From assembly GCA_002281295.1 (NCBI GenBank), contig NCFS01000035.1, positions 1-41,450 on the forward strand: DNA of 41,450 nucleotides, in the 5' to 3' direction. The DNA is from Halothiobacillus sp. 35-54-62 (GTDB lineage: Bacteria; Pseudomonadota; Gammaproteobacteria; Halothiobacillales; Halothiobacillaceae). This document shows positions 16,515 to 25,566 of this stretch, piece after piece (position 1 is the stretch's first letter; each line of letters begins with the position of its first letter). The position numbers and the translations under genes are program-made. Under the pieces are notes generated by a model that was not told where the DNA came from, searched no databases, and worked only from the letters and a program-made list of their open reading frames with translations.

Positions 16515-17101
16515 TGGCTCGGCGGCGGTGCTTGCACTGGCGCTAATTTTATCGGTGCAGGCGCGCTTGCGGCCTCAAGCAACGGGTCTTGCAAAACCGT
16601 TTCAATGGCTGAAAAGAAATTTTTATAAAATACGCGATCGCGAATGGTTTCATCCGACACTTTAACCATCGAATCGACCGATTGCCCAATGGGCATTGAG
16701 ATGGAGCCCAGCACGGATACGCCCACACTGGCGGCGTTTGCCGATTTTTTAAGATCATATTGAGAAATCAGGCCGTTCGCATAAATGGTGCTGCCGGTGG
16801 CATCGGGCAAGCACACCACGCTCATTTCCAAAAAGCTGCTCCGCCCACTGCCCGTCAGGTAGGCTTTTCGCCCTTTGACCGACCCTGTTTTGGCGGTGTT
16901 ATCCAAGCTATAACCATCGCCCAACAAGGTGCGTTCAGCCGCCGCGCAAGCCCGTGATGCCGGCACGGCCACATGCTGTTGATAGGGGCTGTTATTAGAA
17001 AAACTATCTTGGGTAAAGGTTGCGCGCGGGGTGGAGCAGCCCGTGGTAATCAGCACCAGAGGCAAGAAACCAAAAAAAAGATAAATTGGAATTTTTTTCA
17101 T
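16439..17101 (-). CDS. DUF2242-like lipoprotein, frame-shifted at its tail
   Basis: The 220-residue product has a lipoprotein signal (MKKIPIYLFFGFLPLVLITTGC; Cys22 would be lipidated) and a globular domain (about 25-180) resembling DUF2242 outer-membrane lipoproteins: acidic/Ser N-terminal part, ACAAAERTLLGDGY, MSVVCLPDATGSTIYANG, DLKKSANAASVGVSVLGSISMPIG and DSMVKVSDETI. Function is unknown. The natural C-terminus should be the proline-rich stretch at 16173-16514, but here the frame slips after APPP and ends in an unlikely Gln-Cys repeat followed by an Arg-rich tail. The intact domain suggests the protein can still fold. I chose ATG 17101; an in-frame TTG at 17110 is possible, and neither has a good ribosome binding site. 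Confidence 0.7.
   Translation of the reverse strand: MKKIPIYLFFGFLPLVLITTGCSTPRATFTQDSFSNNSPYQQHVAVPASRACAAAERTLLGDGYSLDNTAKTGSVKGRKAYLTGSGRSSFLEMSVVCLPDATGSTIYANGLISQYDLKKSANAASVGVSVLGSISMPIGQSVDSMVKVSDETIRDRVFYKNFFSAIETVLQDPLLEAASAPAPIKLAPVQAPPPSQCQCQCQCQNRVRRPSNLRLRNRPR
16491..16518. repeat. TGGCAC hexanucleotide tandem repeat
   Basis: The unit TGGCAC is repeated 4.7 times without error inside the lipoprotein gene. Read on the minus strand in the tail frame it gives Pro-Val repeats; in the frame actually joined to the lipoprotein domain it gives Gln-Cys. Because the unit is six bases, copy-number change alone would not alter the frame. Confidence 0.9.
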
Positions 17102-17222
17102 ATAAATCAAGGGGAAATAGAAGTTAAGTCACAAGCCAAGGAGGAGCAAGATACTATCACGCCCTGCGGGCGATAATTTGCGCTTTAGTAACAAAGCTAT
17201 TCACAAACCCGCCCGACTAAAA

Positions 17223-17930
17223 CTAACCCCCAGGCGACCCATCCAGCAAGTAACTCAGCAATTGCGCCATCAAGTGCTGGTTTTTTTGGTAACTTTGGGG
17301 CGGCTCGGCCTGTATTTCTGCGGCACCGGCAACAAAAGGCGCCTCAATCAGCTCATCCGCACCGTGCTCGATTAGATCATTAACGGTGTGTTCGGTCATC
17401 TCCAAATGAAACTGCAAACCGACCACCTTCGATTGATAAACAAACCCTTGATGCCCGCAAGCCGCGCTTTTCGCCAACAATTGCGCCTCTGCCGGCAAAC
17501 CAAAGGTATCACCATGCCAGTGAAACACGGTTTGTGAACCCATCGCCTCTGGCCAGATGCGTTGCGCGGCGGGCAGCCAGTCGATGAGCCACCAGCCAAT
17601 TTCCGGCTGGTGGTTTTTTTGCACCACCGCGCCGAGTTGCTCTGCAATTAATTGCGCGCCCAAACAAATGCCGAGCACGGGCTTATTTAATGCCAAACAC
17701 TGGCCAATATAGGCCTTTTCGGCAATCAACCAAGGGTGCTGTTCGGTATCATGCACCCCCATGGAGCCGCCGAGCACGATCAGAAAATCCAGAGCGTCAG
17801 GCGCCGGCAAGGCCGCCGCCGACGGCAAAAACTGGGGCACCATCTGCACTGCAATATTGCGGGCAGCAAACCACGGTGCCATCGCCCCCAAGCCCTCAAA
17901 TGATTCATGCTGAAATGCTAACACCTTCAT
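17223..17930 (-). CDS. Class I glutamine amidotransferase-like protein
   Basis: The 235-residue protein is a free-standing GATase1 domain. The nucleophile elbow is GICLGAQL (Cys89), the oxyanion segment VLGGSMGVHD, and the catalytic His and Glu are in LQFHLEMTEH near residue 170. Stand-alone members release ammonia from glutamine or hydrolyse gamma-glutamyl compounds, but no partner synthase is present here and the substrate is unknown. The gene begins 21 bases after alr on the same strand, so it is probably in a dnaB-alr transcript. The C-terminal 50 residues are poorly conserved in appearance. Confidence 0.85.
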   Translation of the reverse strand: MKVLAFQHESFEGLGAMAPWFAARNIAVQMVPQFLPSAAALPAPDALDFLIVLGGSMGVHDTEQHPWLIAEKAYIGQCLALNKPVLGICLGAQLIAEQLGAVVQKNHQPEIGWWLIDWLPAAQRIWPEAMGSQTVFHWHGDTFGLPAEAQLLAKSAACGHQGFVYQSKVVGLQFHLEMTEHTVNDLIEHGADELIEAPFVAGAAEIQAEPPQSYQKNQHLMAQLLSYLLDGSPGG

Positions 17931-17951
17931 AGACTTAACCTCACTGCCCCG

Positions 17952-19115
17952 TTAGAGCGATTCAATAACTCGGCGCGCCACCCGCCCACTTAACTGGCAC
18001 ATTAGCTCGTAGCTGATGGTCGATGCGGCATGGGCGACTTCATCAATCGGTAATTGCGCGCCCCAGCATTCCACACAATCGCCCACGCTGGCGGTAATGC
18101 CGCGCAAATCCAGCATGATTAAATCCATCGACACCCGGCCAATGAGCTGGGTGCGCTGACCATTCACCACAATCGGCGTGCCATCGGGCGCGTGGCGCGG
18201 ATAGCCATCACCATAACCTATGGCGGCAACGCCCACGGGCATGGTTTGCGGCGCGGTGAAGCGGCCACCATAACCCAGGGCTTCGCCCGCTGGCACGGTG
18301 CGAATAGCAATTAATTGGGTTGTTAAGGTCATCACGGGGCGTAAATCAAACTCGGCTGCGGTGCCGGTGGTAAACGGGTTGCCGCCATACAGCATAATGC
18401 CCGGGCGAACCCAATCGCCCCCCGCCTCGGGGAAGGCGAGCAAACCGGCGGAATTGCACACACTCAGCTCACCGGCGCAGTGCGCCGTTGTTTGCCAAAA
18501 CAGTGCAATTTGCGCTTGCGTCGGCGCGGGGTCTGGTTCATCGGCGCGGGCAAAATGGGTTAGCACACTAGGATTTGGCCGCACACCGCGCAAGGCACTT
18601 AAACGGGCATAAGCTTTGGGAAATTCTTGCGGCGTAAAGCCAACCCGATGCATACCGGTATCCACTTTAAGCCACACGGTGAGCGGCAGGCCAAAACCCA
18701 CCGTCCCCACGGCCTCGATTTGGCTTATATGATGAAACACGGGTTCTAAAAAGCGTTTGGCCGCGCGGCGCGCCTCTGTTTGGCTCATCACGCCTTGTAA
18801 CACCATGATGCGTTGGGTAATGCCTGCTTGGCGCAAGGCTTCGCCCTCGCCTAGGCTTGCCACCATAAAGCCATCCACGAGGTCGCGCAGGGCATGCGCC
18901 ACGGTGGCCGCGCCGTGCCCGTAGCCATCGGCTTTAACTGCGGCAAAAATTTTGCGCCCACCGGCGGCCTGCTTGGCTCGGGCGGCATTGTGGCGCAAGG
19001 CCGATAAATCGAGGGTGAGCGTGGCGCGACGCAGTGGGCTGGCATCGGCTGAAGGCTGGGCGTTAAACTCCGCCAGCAATTTAGGGGTTAATTTAGGCAG
19101 GGCGGGCTCGGTCAT
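17952..19115 (-). CDS. alr: Alanine racemase
   Basis: The 387-residue PLP enzyme interconverts L- and D-alanine for peptidoglycan. The PLP-binding Lys61 is in the AAVKADGYGHG motif; GYGGRFTAP carries the segment near the catalytic loop, and VSMDLIMLDL is the conserved C-terminal domain motif. About 28 residues precede the fold, slightly longer than usual. Its ATG overlaps the dnaB stop by one base (TAATG), implying coupling. The dnaB-alr order is a known gammaproteobacterial arrangement. Confidence 0.95.
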   Translation of the reverse strand: MTEPALPKLTPKLLAEFNAQPSADASPLRRATLTLDLSALRHNAARAKQAAGGRKIFAAVKADGYGHGAATVAHALRDLVDGFMVASLGEGEALRQAGITQRIMVLQGVMSQTEARRAAKRFLEPVFHHISQIEAVGTVGFGLPLTVWLKVDTGMHRVGFTPQEFPKAYARLSALRGVRPNPSVLTHFARADEPDPAPTQAQIALFWQTTAHCAGELSVCNSAGLLAFPEAGGDWVRPGIMLYGGNPFTTGTAAEFDLRPVMTLTTQLIAIRTVPAGEALGYGGRFTAPQTMPVGVAAIGYGDGYPRHAPDGTPIVVNGQRTQLIGRVSMDLIMLDLRGITASVGDCVECWGAQLPIDEVAHAASTISYELMCQLSGRVARRVIESL

Positions 19116-20533
19116 TAATGGTAGCCCTCGGGCGCGACATCGTTGGGAATGTAATCTTCAAACCGGGTGTTTTGGCCGCGAAAGGTTAAAAATAAATTGC
19201 CGATCGGCCCATTGCGTTGTTTGCCGATAATAATTTCGGCCATGCCTTTTTGCGGGGATTCTTTGTCATACACTTCATCACGATAAATAAACACAATTAA
19301 ATCTGCATCTTGCTCAATCGCGCCCGATTCGCGCAAATCCGACATCACGGGGCGCTTATTGGGGCGCTGCTCCAGCGAGCGATTAAGCTGCGAGAGCGCG
19401 ACCACGGGCACTTTGAGCTCTTTAGCAATGGCTTTGAGTGAGCGGGAAATTTCGGAAATTTCATTGGTGCGGTTTTCTTTGGTGCCCGGCACCTGCATCA
19501 ATTGCAGATAATCGACCACAATCACCCCAAGATCGCAGGTGCGCGCTAATCTTCGCGAACGGGAGCGTAAATCGCTCGGTGACAGCGCGGGGGTATCGTC
19601 GATGTGAATTTCGGTTTGGCTTAAAATCCCCACCGCCGAGGTGAGCCTATGCCAATCTTGATCATCCAGCCGACCAGTACGCACGCGGGTTTGATCGACC
19701 CGACCAATCGATGAAAGCATCCGCAACGCCAGTTGCTCACCCGGCATTTCCATCGAAAACACGGCCACCGCTTTTTTGCCCGAAATGGCAATGTGTTCTG
19801 CGATATTCATTGCAAACGTGGTTTTTCCCATCGAAGGCCGGCCGGCCACAATCACTAAATCACCGGCTTGCAGGCCGGAGGTCATCTCATCAAAATCTTT
19901 AAATCCTGTGGCATTGCCGGTAATGGCTTCTTCGCGCTCAAAGAGTTCGGCCACGCGATCCATCGCGCCGGTCATCAAATCTTTAATGGGCCGAAACCCT
20001 CGGGTTAAGCGCTCGCCCTCATCGGCGATTTGAAAAATCTCCCGCTCGGCAAACTCCATCACCTCGGCGGCCGCGCGCCCCTCGGGGCGATAGCCCATCG
20101 TTACAATTTGCGTGCCCACATCAATTAATTGGCGCAACACGGCGCTTTCCCGAATCATTTGCGCGTAGGCCAGAATATTCGCCGCTGTGGGCACCGCCTC
20201 AACCAATTCGACCAAATAGCTAACCCCGCCCGCCTCAATGAGCTGATCGCGCTTAGTGAGCCATTCGGCCACCATCACCGCATCGAACGGTTTATTGCCC
20301 TCCGACAAGCCTAAAATGGCCGAATACACGAGCTTATGATCGGCGCGATAAAAATCATCGACCCGCAACACATCGCTCATTTTTTCAAGCGAAAGATGAT
20401 CGAGCATCAAGCCACCCAAGACGGCTTGCTCGGCATCGTGAGAATGCGGCGGCATGCGCACACTGGCGAGCGCATCGACCGAGGAAGCCGATGAATAATT
20501 AGCAGAAAAATTAGGTGAAAAATCAGACGACAT
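19115..20533 (-). CDS. dnaB: Replicative DNA helicase DnaB
   Basis: The 472-residue hexameric helicase unwinds DNA at the replication fork. An N-terminal helical domain (about 28-130; PHSHDAEQAVLGGLML) binds primase and loader, and a RecA-like ATPase follows, with Walker A GRPSMGKT at 231-238, FSMEMPGEQLALRML, VVDYLQLM (Walker B) and the LSQLNRSLEQRPNKRP loop. No intein is present. I took ATG 20533 because the resulting length and the MSSDF start fit the family; the frame is open 23 codons further upstream. A TATGAT -10-like element sits at 20567-20572 on the minus strand. Confidence 0.95.
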   Translation of the reverse strand: MSSDFSPNFSANYSSASSVDALASVRMPPHSHDAEQAVLGGLMLDHLSLEKMSDVLRVDDFYRADHKLVYSAILGLSEGNKPFDAVMVAEWLTKRDQLIEAGGVSYLVELVEAVPTAANILAYAQMIRESAVLRQLIDVGTQIVTMGYRPEGRAAAEVMEFAEREIFQIADEGERLTRGFRPIKDLMTGAMDRVAELFEREEAITGNATGFKDFDEMTSGLQAGDLVIVAGRPSMGKTTFAMNIAEHIAISGKKAVAVFSMEMPGEQLALRMLSSIGRVDQTRVRTGRLDDQDWHRLTSAVGILSQTEIHIDDTPALSPSDLRSRSRRLARTCDLGVIVVDYLQLMQVPGTKENRTNEISEISRSLKAIAKELKVPVVALSQLNRSLEQRPNKRPVMSDLRESGAIEQDADLIVFIYRDEVYDKESPQKGMAEIIIGKQRNGPIGNLFLTFRGQNTRFEDYIPNDVAPEGYH

Positions 20534-20606
20534 AAGGGCACGACAAACGATTAAAAACGGGCAGCCATCATACACCGCCCACCCCCGCTGCGCGGGCGGC
20601 AAGCAG

Positions 20607-20645
20607 GAAAAAAGCCACCCACCCCCAAAGGGATTAAGTGGCTTT
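20607..20645 (-). terminator. Rho-independent terminator of the PhoD gene
   Basis: On the minus strand AAAGCCAC and GTGGCTTT pair perfectly and are followed by a run of six T. The loop is long (19 bases) but the T run is convincing. It lies 32 bases after the PhoD stop and separates that gene from dnaB. Confidence 0.7.
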
Positions 20646-20676
20646 AAGTGCGCATAAATACACCGTAATTAGTGCG

Positions 20677-22914
20677 CTAGAGGGGGGTTAACACGCCCGT
20701 TTGCGGGTTCAAACTAAAGCTTTTTTTGCTAAATTGCGCCGCCAGCGCCGCTGGGCTTTGGGTTAAATCGGTAGCCACCATCGCTTGGTTAATGAGCAAA
20801 TAATCGACTGTGGTTTGCGTTTGCGTCACGTTAAAAATCATGATGCCGTGCGTGCGGGTATCGGCAAAAATAATCGGCTCATCGGTAGGCGCGGAATATT
20901 GCAAGGTTTGCTCTAAGCCCAATACCAAGGCTTGATTCGCCGCCACTTTTTGCGCGGCATCTAACCCGGGCAAACCGGCTATGGCACTTTCAACAAAATT
21001 ATTAAACGTGCCCGAGCTAATGGCAGGGCCTGTAAAATCGGCGACCGGCATCGCCATGGTGCGGGTTTTATGCGCGGTGACAAAACTGGCATGAATATCA
21101 CCCGAGGCCAAAAACGCGCCCGGCCGATTGGCCAGCGTTTCAAGCAAGGCTTGTTTACCTTGCGGAAAGCCATCCCAGTGATCGACATTCGGCTTGAAGA
21201 TGGTTTGGTAATCTGCCGGCAAATTGCTTGCCTTGGAAAGGTTCCATAGCAAGGGCGCGGTAGAAACCGTGCTAATCACATTAATAAACGTGGCATCAGA
21301 AGCCAAGGCATTACCCAAAAATTGGCGCTGAATTTCACCCAATGGGTCTTGATTGTATTGCCCGGTGGCCTGCATGTATTGCGCATACAAATCAAACGTG
21401 GGTTGCACCACGGCATAGCGCGCGCCCAATTCGCTGAAAAACGACTGCTTACCCATATGCAAAAAGGCGATGCCACGCGGCAGCGCATCATAGGTGGTTT
21501 GATCAATTAAGGGCAATGCACTGGCGCCAGGAATTAAACCCCCGCTGACAGCCGCGTTAAATTGAGTCACCAGTTGGTTAAACACAAAGGCAGAAACAAG
21601 ACCGGTTAAATCGGCCGTTGCCTTGCCAGGCGCAAGGTTAGCCGCATAGCCCGCTTGGATATAGCCTTGCGCCAACGCGGGGATCAAAGCGGGCAAGTAG
21701 GCGCTCCACGGTGCGGCGCTGGTATCCACATAGGGCCCGAAACTTTGCTTTACGGCATCGAAAGTCGCCTGCCCCAACACCCCAATTAACACCGGCGCAC
21801 TCATCACGACTTTGCCGGGAAACGCGTCTTCAGGGATTAAATGATCGGGGCGATAGCTGCGGTAATCGAGCAGCACCGCCTCTAAATTTTGGCCAAACCG
21901 CAGCCGGCGATACAAGACGTTATTTGGCCATAGCGTTGCGGGGTCTTTATTTAATGCCGCGTTGCTCGTAATCGCCGGATCATCAATCGGCATAAATTCG
22001 TAATACACCTGCTCGGCCCGATCGCGGCGCGGCGGGTTGTATTCATCTTTTAAACCATTGAAATAGGTTGCGGTGGCGCCCCAGCAATCATCGGAATATT
22101 CGTGATCATCCCAAATGCCGATCATGGAGTACTGTTCGTGCACGCGCTGCAAGATGGGATCGCTGCGGTAGGTTTTGTACAAATCGCGGTAGTTCGACAC
22201 GCTCGATGCCGCGTAAAAGGTATTCGCGCCGCTACCCAGCGCAATCGCGCCGGCGGTATCGGCAAAGGTCACGGTGCGGGTGGTGCCGACGGTTTGAAAC
22301 GAGGGGTCGCCGGTGGTTTCGTAAATGTAATCCCCAATTTGCAAAATAAAATCGAGATCCGGTTCGGCCTGCAACACCTGCGCCCACACGTTGTAATAGC
22401 GGCCGATGTAATCTTGGCAAGAGGTTACCGCGTATTTAACCGGCACATTGGCTTTGGGGTCTGCGGCCGTTTTGGTGCGCCCCGTGCGCGAGCTGGCCAG
22501 CGTGTTGGTGCCCGTTTTAACCAAAAAACGATAGTAATAACGGGTACCTGGCTGCAAGCCAACCACTTTGACCCGCAAGCAATGATCGTGCGCGGCGCCC
22601 GCCATCAAACCATCTACATCCACCAAAACGCTTGCAAAATCGGCCGTAGGGCTAACCTGAAGCCGCAGCGTGCCATCGGTATTGGCATCTAAACCGCCCA
22701 ATCGCGTCCAAAGAATCACCGAATTCGGTTTAGGATCACCCGAGGCGACTGACTGGGGGAAATAGGTCGCATCCGGCGTGATGCGGGTAGTTGGCGTATC
22801 GCCCGAGCCACCGCAGGCCTGCAAAGCCACCGCCGCCGCCGTTACGGTGGCTAATTTGAGAAACTGCCGCCGACCGGCCAGCAACATGTCATCGGGTATA
22901 GTGCGCGCACTCAT
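20677..22914 (-). CDS. phoD: PhoD-family alkaline phosphatase/phosphodiesterase
   Basis: The 745-residue exported enzyme should release phosphate from mono- or diesters, using Ca and Fe in characterised relatives. It has a Tat signal (GRRQFLKLATVTAAAVALQAC) with a lipobox-like LQAC, so it may be a Tat-exported lipoprotein. A purple-acid-phosphatase-like N-terminal domain (TYFPQSVASGDPKPNSVILWTR) precedes the metallophosphatase core with AVTSCQDY, LQIGDYIYE, IWDDHEYSDD and LASGDIHASF. The product is longer than B. subtilis PhoD owing to insertions at about 365-560. AGGA lies six bases before the ATG. I see no Pho box upstream. It has its own terminator. Confidence 0.9.
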   Translation of the reverse strand: MSARTIPDDMLLAGRRQFLKLATVTAAAVALQACGGSGDTPTTRITPDATYFPQSVASGDPKPNSVILWTRLGGLDANTDGTLRLQVSPTADFASVLVDVDGLMAGAAHDHCLRVKVVGLQPGTRYYYRFLVKTGTNTLASSRTGRTKTAADPKANVPVKYAVTSCQDYIGRYYNVWAQVLQAEPDLDFILQIGDYIYETTGDPSFQTVGTTRTVTFADTAGAIALGSGANTFYAASSVSNYRDLYKTYRSDPILQRVHEQYSMIGIWDDHEYSDDCWGATATYFNGLKDEYNPPRRDRAEQVYYEFMPIDDPAITSNAALNKDPATLWPNNVLYRRLRFGQNLEAVLLDYRSYRPDHLIPEDAFPGKVVMSAPVLIGVLGQATFDAVKQSFGPYVDTSAAPWSAYLPALIPALAQGYIQAGYAANLAPGKATADLTGLVSAFVFNQLVTQFNAAVSGGLIPGASALPLIDQTTYDALPRGIAFLHMGKQSFFSELGARYAVVQPTFDLYAQYMQATGQYNQDPLGEIQRQFLGNALASDATFINVISTVSTAPLLWNLSKASNLPADYQTIFKPNVDHWDGFPQGKQALLETLANRPGAFLASGDIHASFVTAHKTRTMAMPVADFTGPAISSGTFNNFVESAIAGLPGLDAAQKVAANQALVLGLEQTLQYSAPTDEPIIFADTRTHGIMIFNVTQTQTTVDYLLINQAMVATDLTQSPAALAAQFSKKSFSLNPQTGVLTPL

Positions 22915-22936
22915 GGAAATCCTGCCTTGAATAAGT

Positions 22937-22949
22937 ATGGGTTACCCAT
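22937..22949. promoter_or_regulatory. Short perfect palindrome between divergent genes
   Basis: ATGGGT-T-ACCCAT is a perfect 6+1+6 inverted repeat, 23 bases upstream of the PhoD start codon and in the region shared with the divergent monooxygenase gene. It could be an operator for either gene, but nothing else supports this. Confidence 0.25.
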
Positions 22950-23067
22950 GCAGGCTAAAGCGATTGTGTGAATCTTTCATGGCGGGCGGAACTTGCCGCC
23001 GCCGATGCGCCTCTACCGCAGGGCTTGGGGGCAAATTTTTCGCCCTATTAACCTTGAGGAAATAAGC

Positions 23068-23394
23068 ATGTATGTCGTTGCAAACCGCGTTCCGGTCGCC
23101 CAAGAATGGCGCGAGCAATTTGAAGAACGCTTTCGAGCGCGCGCAAGCCAAGTCGATAAACACCCAGGCTTTGTGCGCATGGAAATTTTGCGCCCCGAAG
23201 CCTGCGATGGCGTTTATGTGGTGCTCACCCATTGGCAAGATAAAGCCGCCTTTGAGGGCTGGATTGGCAGCCCCGATTTTCGCGCCGCACACAATAACCC
23301 ACTGCCCAAAGAAGCCTTTACAGGACCTGGGCAAATCGAACGCCACGAGATGATTATTACAAGCGAAACCAGCCTTTCACCGGCTGCCAACTAA
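23068..23394 (+). CDS. IsdG/HmoA-type antibiotic biosynthesis monooxygenase (probable heme-degrading)
   Basis: The 108-residue protein fits the ABM dimeric ferredoxin-like fold. It carries the IsdG triad at the expected spacing: Asn6 (YVVANR), Trp65 (AAFEGWIGS) and His75 (FRAAH). In IsdG-family enzymes these residues support heme ring opening with iron release. I chose the ATG at 23068, 7-8 bases after GAGGA; the in-frame extension upstream has no such site. Its stop overlaps the stop of the convergent TonB receptor. If it is a heme oxygenase, the neighbouring receptor may bring heme or metal into the cell; that link is inference. Confidence 0.8.
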   Translation: MYVVANRVPVAQEWREQFEERFRARASQVDKHPGFVRMEILRPEACDGVYVVLTHWQDKAAFEGWIGSPDFRAAHNNPLPKEAFTGPGQIERHEMIITSETSLSPAAN

Positions 23395-25463
23395 AACAGC
23401 AATTGCACCCCAGCGGCGAGCGAGCGCCCAAGTTTAGGTGCCAATAAGCGCATAGAATCAATGCTGCTGGCCACATACGCGGTGCGGTCGGTCAAGTTGT
23501 TTAACGACACATACCATTGCCCCGCCACAGCGCCACCCCCAAAAGGCGGCGTGAATTGCCGCGTTAGTTTCATATTAACAAGCACATAGCCTGGGGTCGC
23601 GCCCGCCGCGTCATTGGCAGGCACTCGCGTTTGGCGGGTAGCCATGGGGGTTTCTAGTTGCGCCGTCCACGCATCTTGCCGCCAAATCAACGCGGGGGTT
23701 ACGGTAAGCGGGGCTATGCGCGGCAGGGGCTCGCCTTGTGTTCGGTTTTCTGCACGCACCGCTTGGGCAACCACGCGAAAGTCCACCGAATGCGAACCTT
23801 CTGAAAATACCGGCCACAGGCCACTTAATTCCAGCCCTGAAATACGCGCCCGCACACCGGTGTAATTGTATTGCGGCAAAGCATCGGGGGTTGAACACGC
23901 TTGCGCAGCGCCCGCGCCATCACGGCATAAGCCTGTGCCGAGTAACCCAATATAGTTTTGATAATCGCTTAAGTAGGCGGTGGCAGAAAATTTCGCCGCT
24001 TTGTGCTGCCATTTAAGCCCCCCTTCAACGGTGTTACTGCGCTCCGTGTTCAAGTTAGGATCGCCCAACTCGTAGGCACCCGTCGCATCGTGGGGGCCGT
24101 TGGCGTACAGCTCATCAAATGCGGGCGCCCGTTCATTATGAGAAAGCTGGCCGATCACCGACCAGTTGGGAAAAAGCTGATACGCCGCGCTCAAAGACAC
24201 GCTCATCGGGATCGATTGATGCGCGCTCGGCGCACCGAATCGCTCAACGCCTAAATCACCCGCCCCATCGGAGGCCACGCGCACCCGCTCAACCCGGCCA
24301 CCCACGCTATAAGACCAAGCGCCGCTTGCGCCCTTGCCCACGGCAAAACCGCCCAAATTGCGGGTATGGGTTTGCGGCAAAAACGATTCATCGCCTAGAG
24401 CTGAAAAATCAAACTGGCTGTATTGCAAGCCATACGTCCAATCCAGCCCCAGAAGTGCACTTTCCAACGCGAATCGAACGCTATTGCCTTTATTCAAAAA
24501 CGTGGTGGCGGGCGTGCCGTTATCCAACTCTTGATGTTCGTAGTTGGTGTGGTTGGCCTCAACCGTTATTTGGCGCACAAACCCCGGCAAATTTCGTTGC
24601 TGCGCTTTCATGTTAACGGTGGTGGAGCGCATATCAATTGTGGTTACGGGATCAATCACCACGCCGTAAACATCTCGGCTCTGGCCAACCGACACCCCCA
24701 CGCTCGTATCGGCACCGGTATAACTCAAGCCCAGCGTGCCACCGCGCTGCCGACTGGCCGAATTTTGAATTTTACCATCCGCCCGCGATTCACCAGAAAA
24801 CCCACTCGGTGCACGATAATTGCCCGCATTTTGCAAAAAACCATCCACATGCAGCGCATATAACCCATTACCCGCATCCACCGATGCCGCGCTTGAGGCT
24901 TCGCCCGAACCCGTATTGCCTTGTGTTTGCACCCGCCCGGTGACGCCTTGCACCGGCTGCATCGCAATTGCATCGCTTTCGGTTTTAATAATACCGCCCG
25001 CCGCGCCACCGCTATACAGCAAGGCTTGTGGCCCACGCAAAATTTCAATCTTATTGATGGATAAGGGATTAATAGGCGCATTGTGATCGTAACTCACCGC
25101 CGAGGCATCCAGCGCGGGCAGCCCGTTGGTAAAAATACCCACCCGATGCGCATCCAAGCCCCGAATCACCGGCCGGTTACTGTTAGGACCATACCAAGTA
25201 GAACTCACCCCCGGCAAGCCATCGAGCAAGGCACCAAGCGTACCCGCATCTTGCTTTTCAAATAGAGCGGGGCCTTCGAGCACTTGCGTGGGCTCCCCCG
25301 GCAGACCAATCACCTCGGGGGGTGCGGTAATCGATACCGAACCCAAATCATCCGCACGCGCTGTCTGCACGGCCGCCTGCGCCAACGCACCGAGCACCAA
25401 AAGGGCAGCCAATCTGCGCGGGATCCGTTCGGCGGAATGATAAATGGTCGGGAATATAGTCAT
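23391..25463 (-). CDS. TonB-dependent outer-membrane receptor, ZnuD-like
   Basis: The 690-residue protein has a signal peptide (LAALLVLGALAQAAVQTARA), a plug domain (about 40-160; PTQVLEGPALFEKQDAGTL, RPVIRGLDAHRVGIFTNG, INKIEILRGPQALLY) and a 22-strand-type barrel ending in Phe. The plug phrase LDASAVSYDHNAPINPLS and the barrel phrase ERAPAFDELYANGPHDATG closely resemble ZnuD-type zinc receptors, which in Neisseria also help heme use. A Zur-like box 48 bases before the start supports zinc regulation. I took ATG 25463; an in-frame TTG at 25475 would only lengthen the N-terminus. Substrate assignment is inference; receptor identity is firm. Confidence 0.88.
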   Translation of the reverse strand: MTIFPTIYHSAERIPRRLAALLVLGALAQAAVQTARADDLGSVSITAPPEVIGLPGEPTQVLEGPALFEKQDAGTLGALLDGLPGVSSTWYGPNSNRPVIRGLDAHRVGIFTNGLPALDASAVSYDHNAPINPLSINKIEILRGPQALLYSGGAAGGIIKTESDAIAMQPVQGVTGRVQTQGNTGSGEASSAASVDAGNGLYALHVDGFLQNAGNYRAPSGFSGESRADGKIQNSASRQRGGTLGLSYTGADTSVGVSVGQSRDVYGVVIDPVTTIDMRSTTVNMKAQQRNLPGFVRQITVEANHTNYEHQELDNGTPATTFLNKGNSVRFALESALLGLDWTYGLQYSQFDFSALGDESFLPQTHTRNLGGFAVGKGASGAWSYSVGGRVERVRVASDGAGDLGVERFGAPSAHQSIPMSVSLSAAYQLFPNWSVIGQLSHNERAPAFDELYANGPHDATGAYELGDPNLNTERSNTVEGGLKWQHKAAKFSATAYLSDYQNYIGLLGTGLCRDGAGAAQACSTPDALPQYNYTGVRARISGLELSGLWPVFSEGSHSVDFRVVAQAVRAENRTQGEPLPRIAPLTVTPALIWRQDAWTAQLETPMATRQTRVPANDAAGATPGYVLVNMKLTRQFTPPFGGGAVAGQWYVSLNNLTDRTAYVASSIDSMRLLAPKLGRSLAAGVQLLF

Positions 25464-25510
25464 GTTATAGCTCAAGCACAGGGAAGAATGGCCCCAAGCG
25501 GGGGTTTAAT

Positions 25511-25525
25511 TGTTATAACATAACA
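25511..25525. promoter_or_regulatory. Zur-like operator upstream of the TonB receptor
   Basis: TGTTATAACATAACA matches the E. coli-type Zur core TGTTATANTATAACA with a single mismatch and is an inverted repeat (TGTTAT/ATAACA, 3-base spacer). It lies 48 bases before the receptor ATG on the minus strand, overlapping where its promoter should be. Repression by zinc-loaded Zur would switch the receptor on in zinc shortage. No zur gene is in the window. Confidence 0.6.
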
Positions 25526-25566
25526 CTCAAAACCCCGTCTATTGATTCGATCCATCAATCTTGTAT

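Noticed and set aside
17160-17172. CGCCC-TGC-GGGCG hairpin after the amidotransferase gene
   Set aside because: Stem is only five pairs and no T run follows on the minus strand, so I do not call it a terminator.
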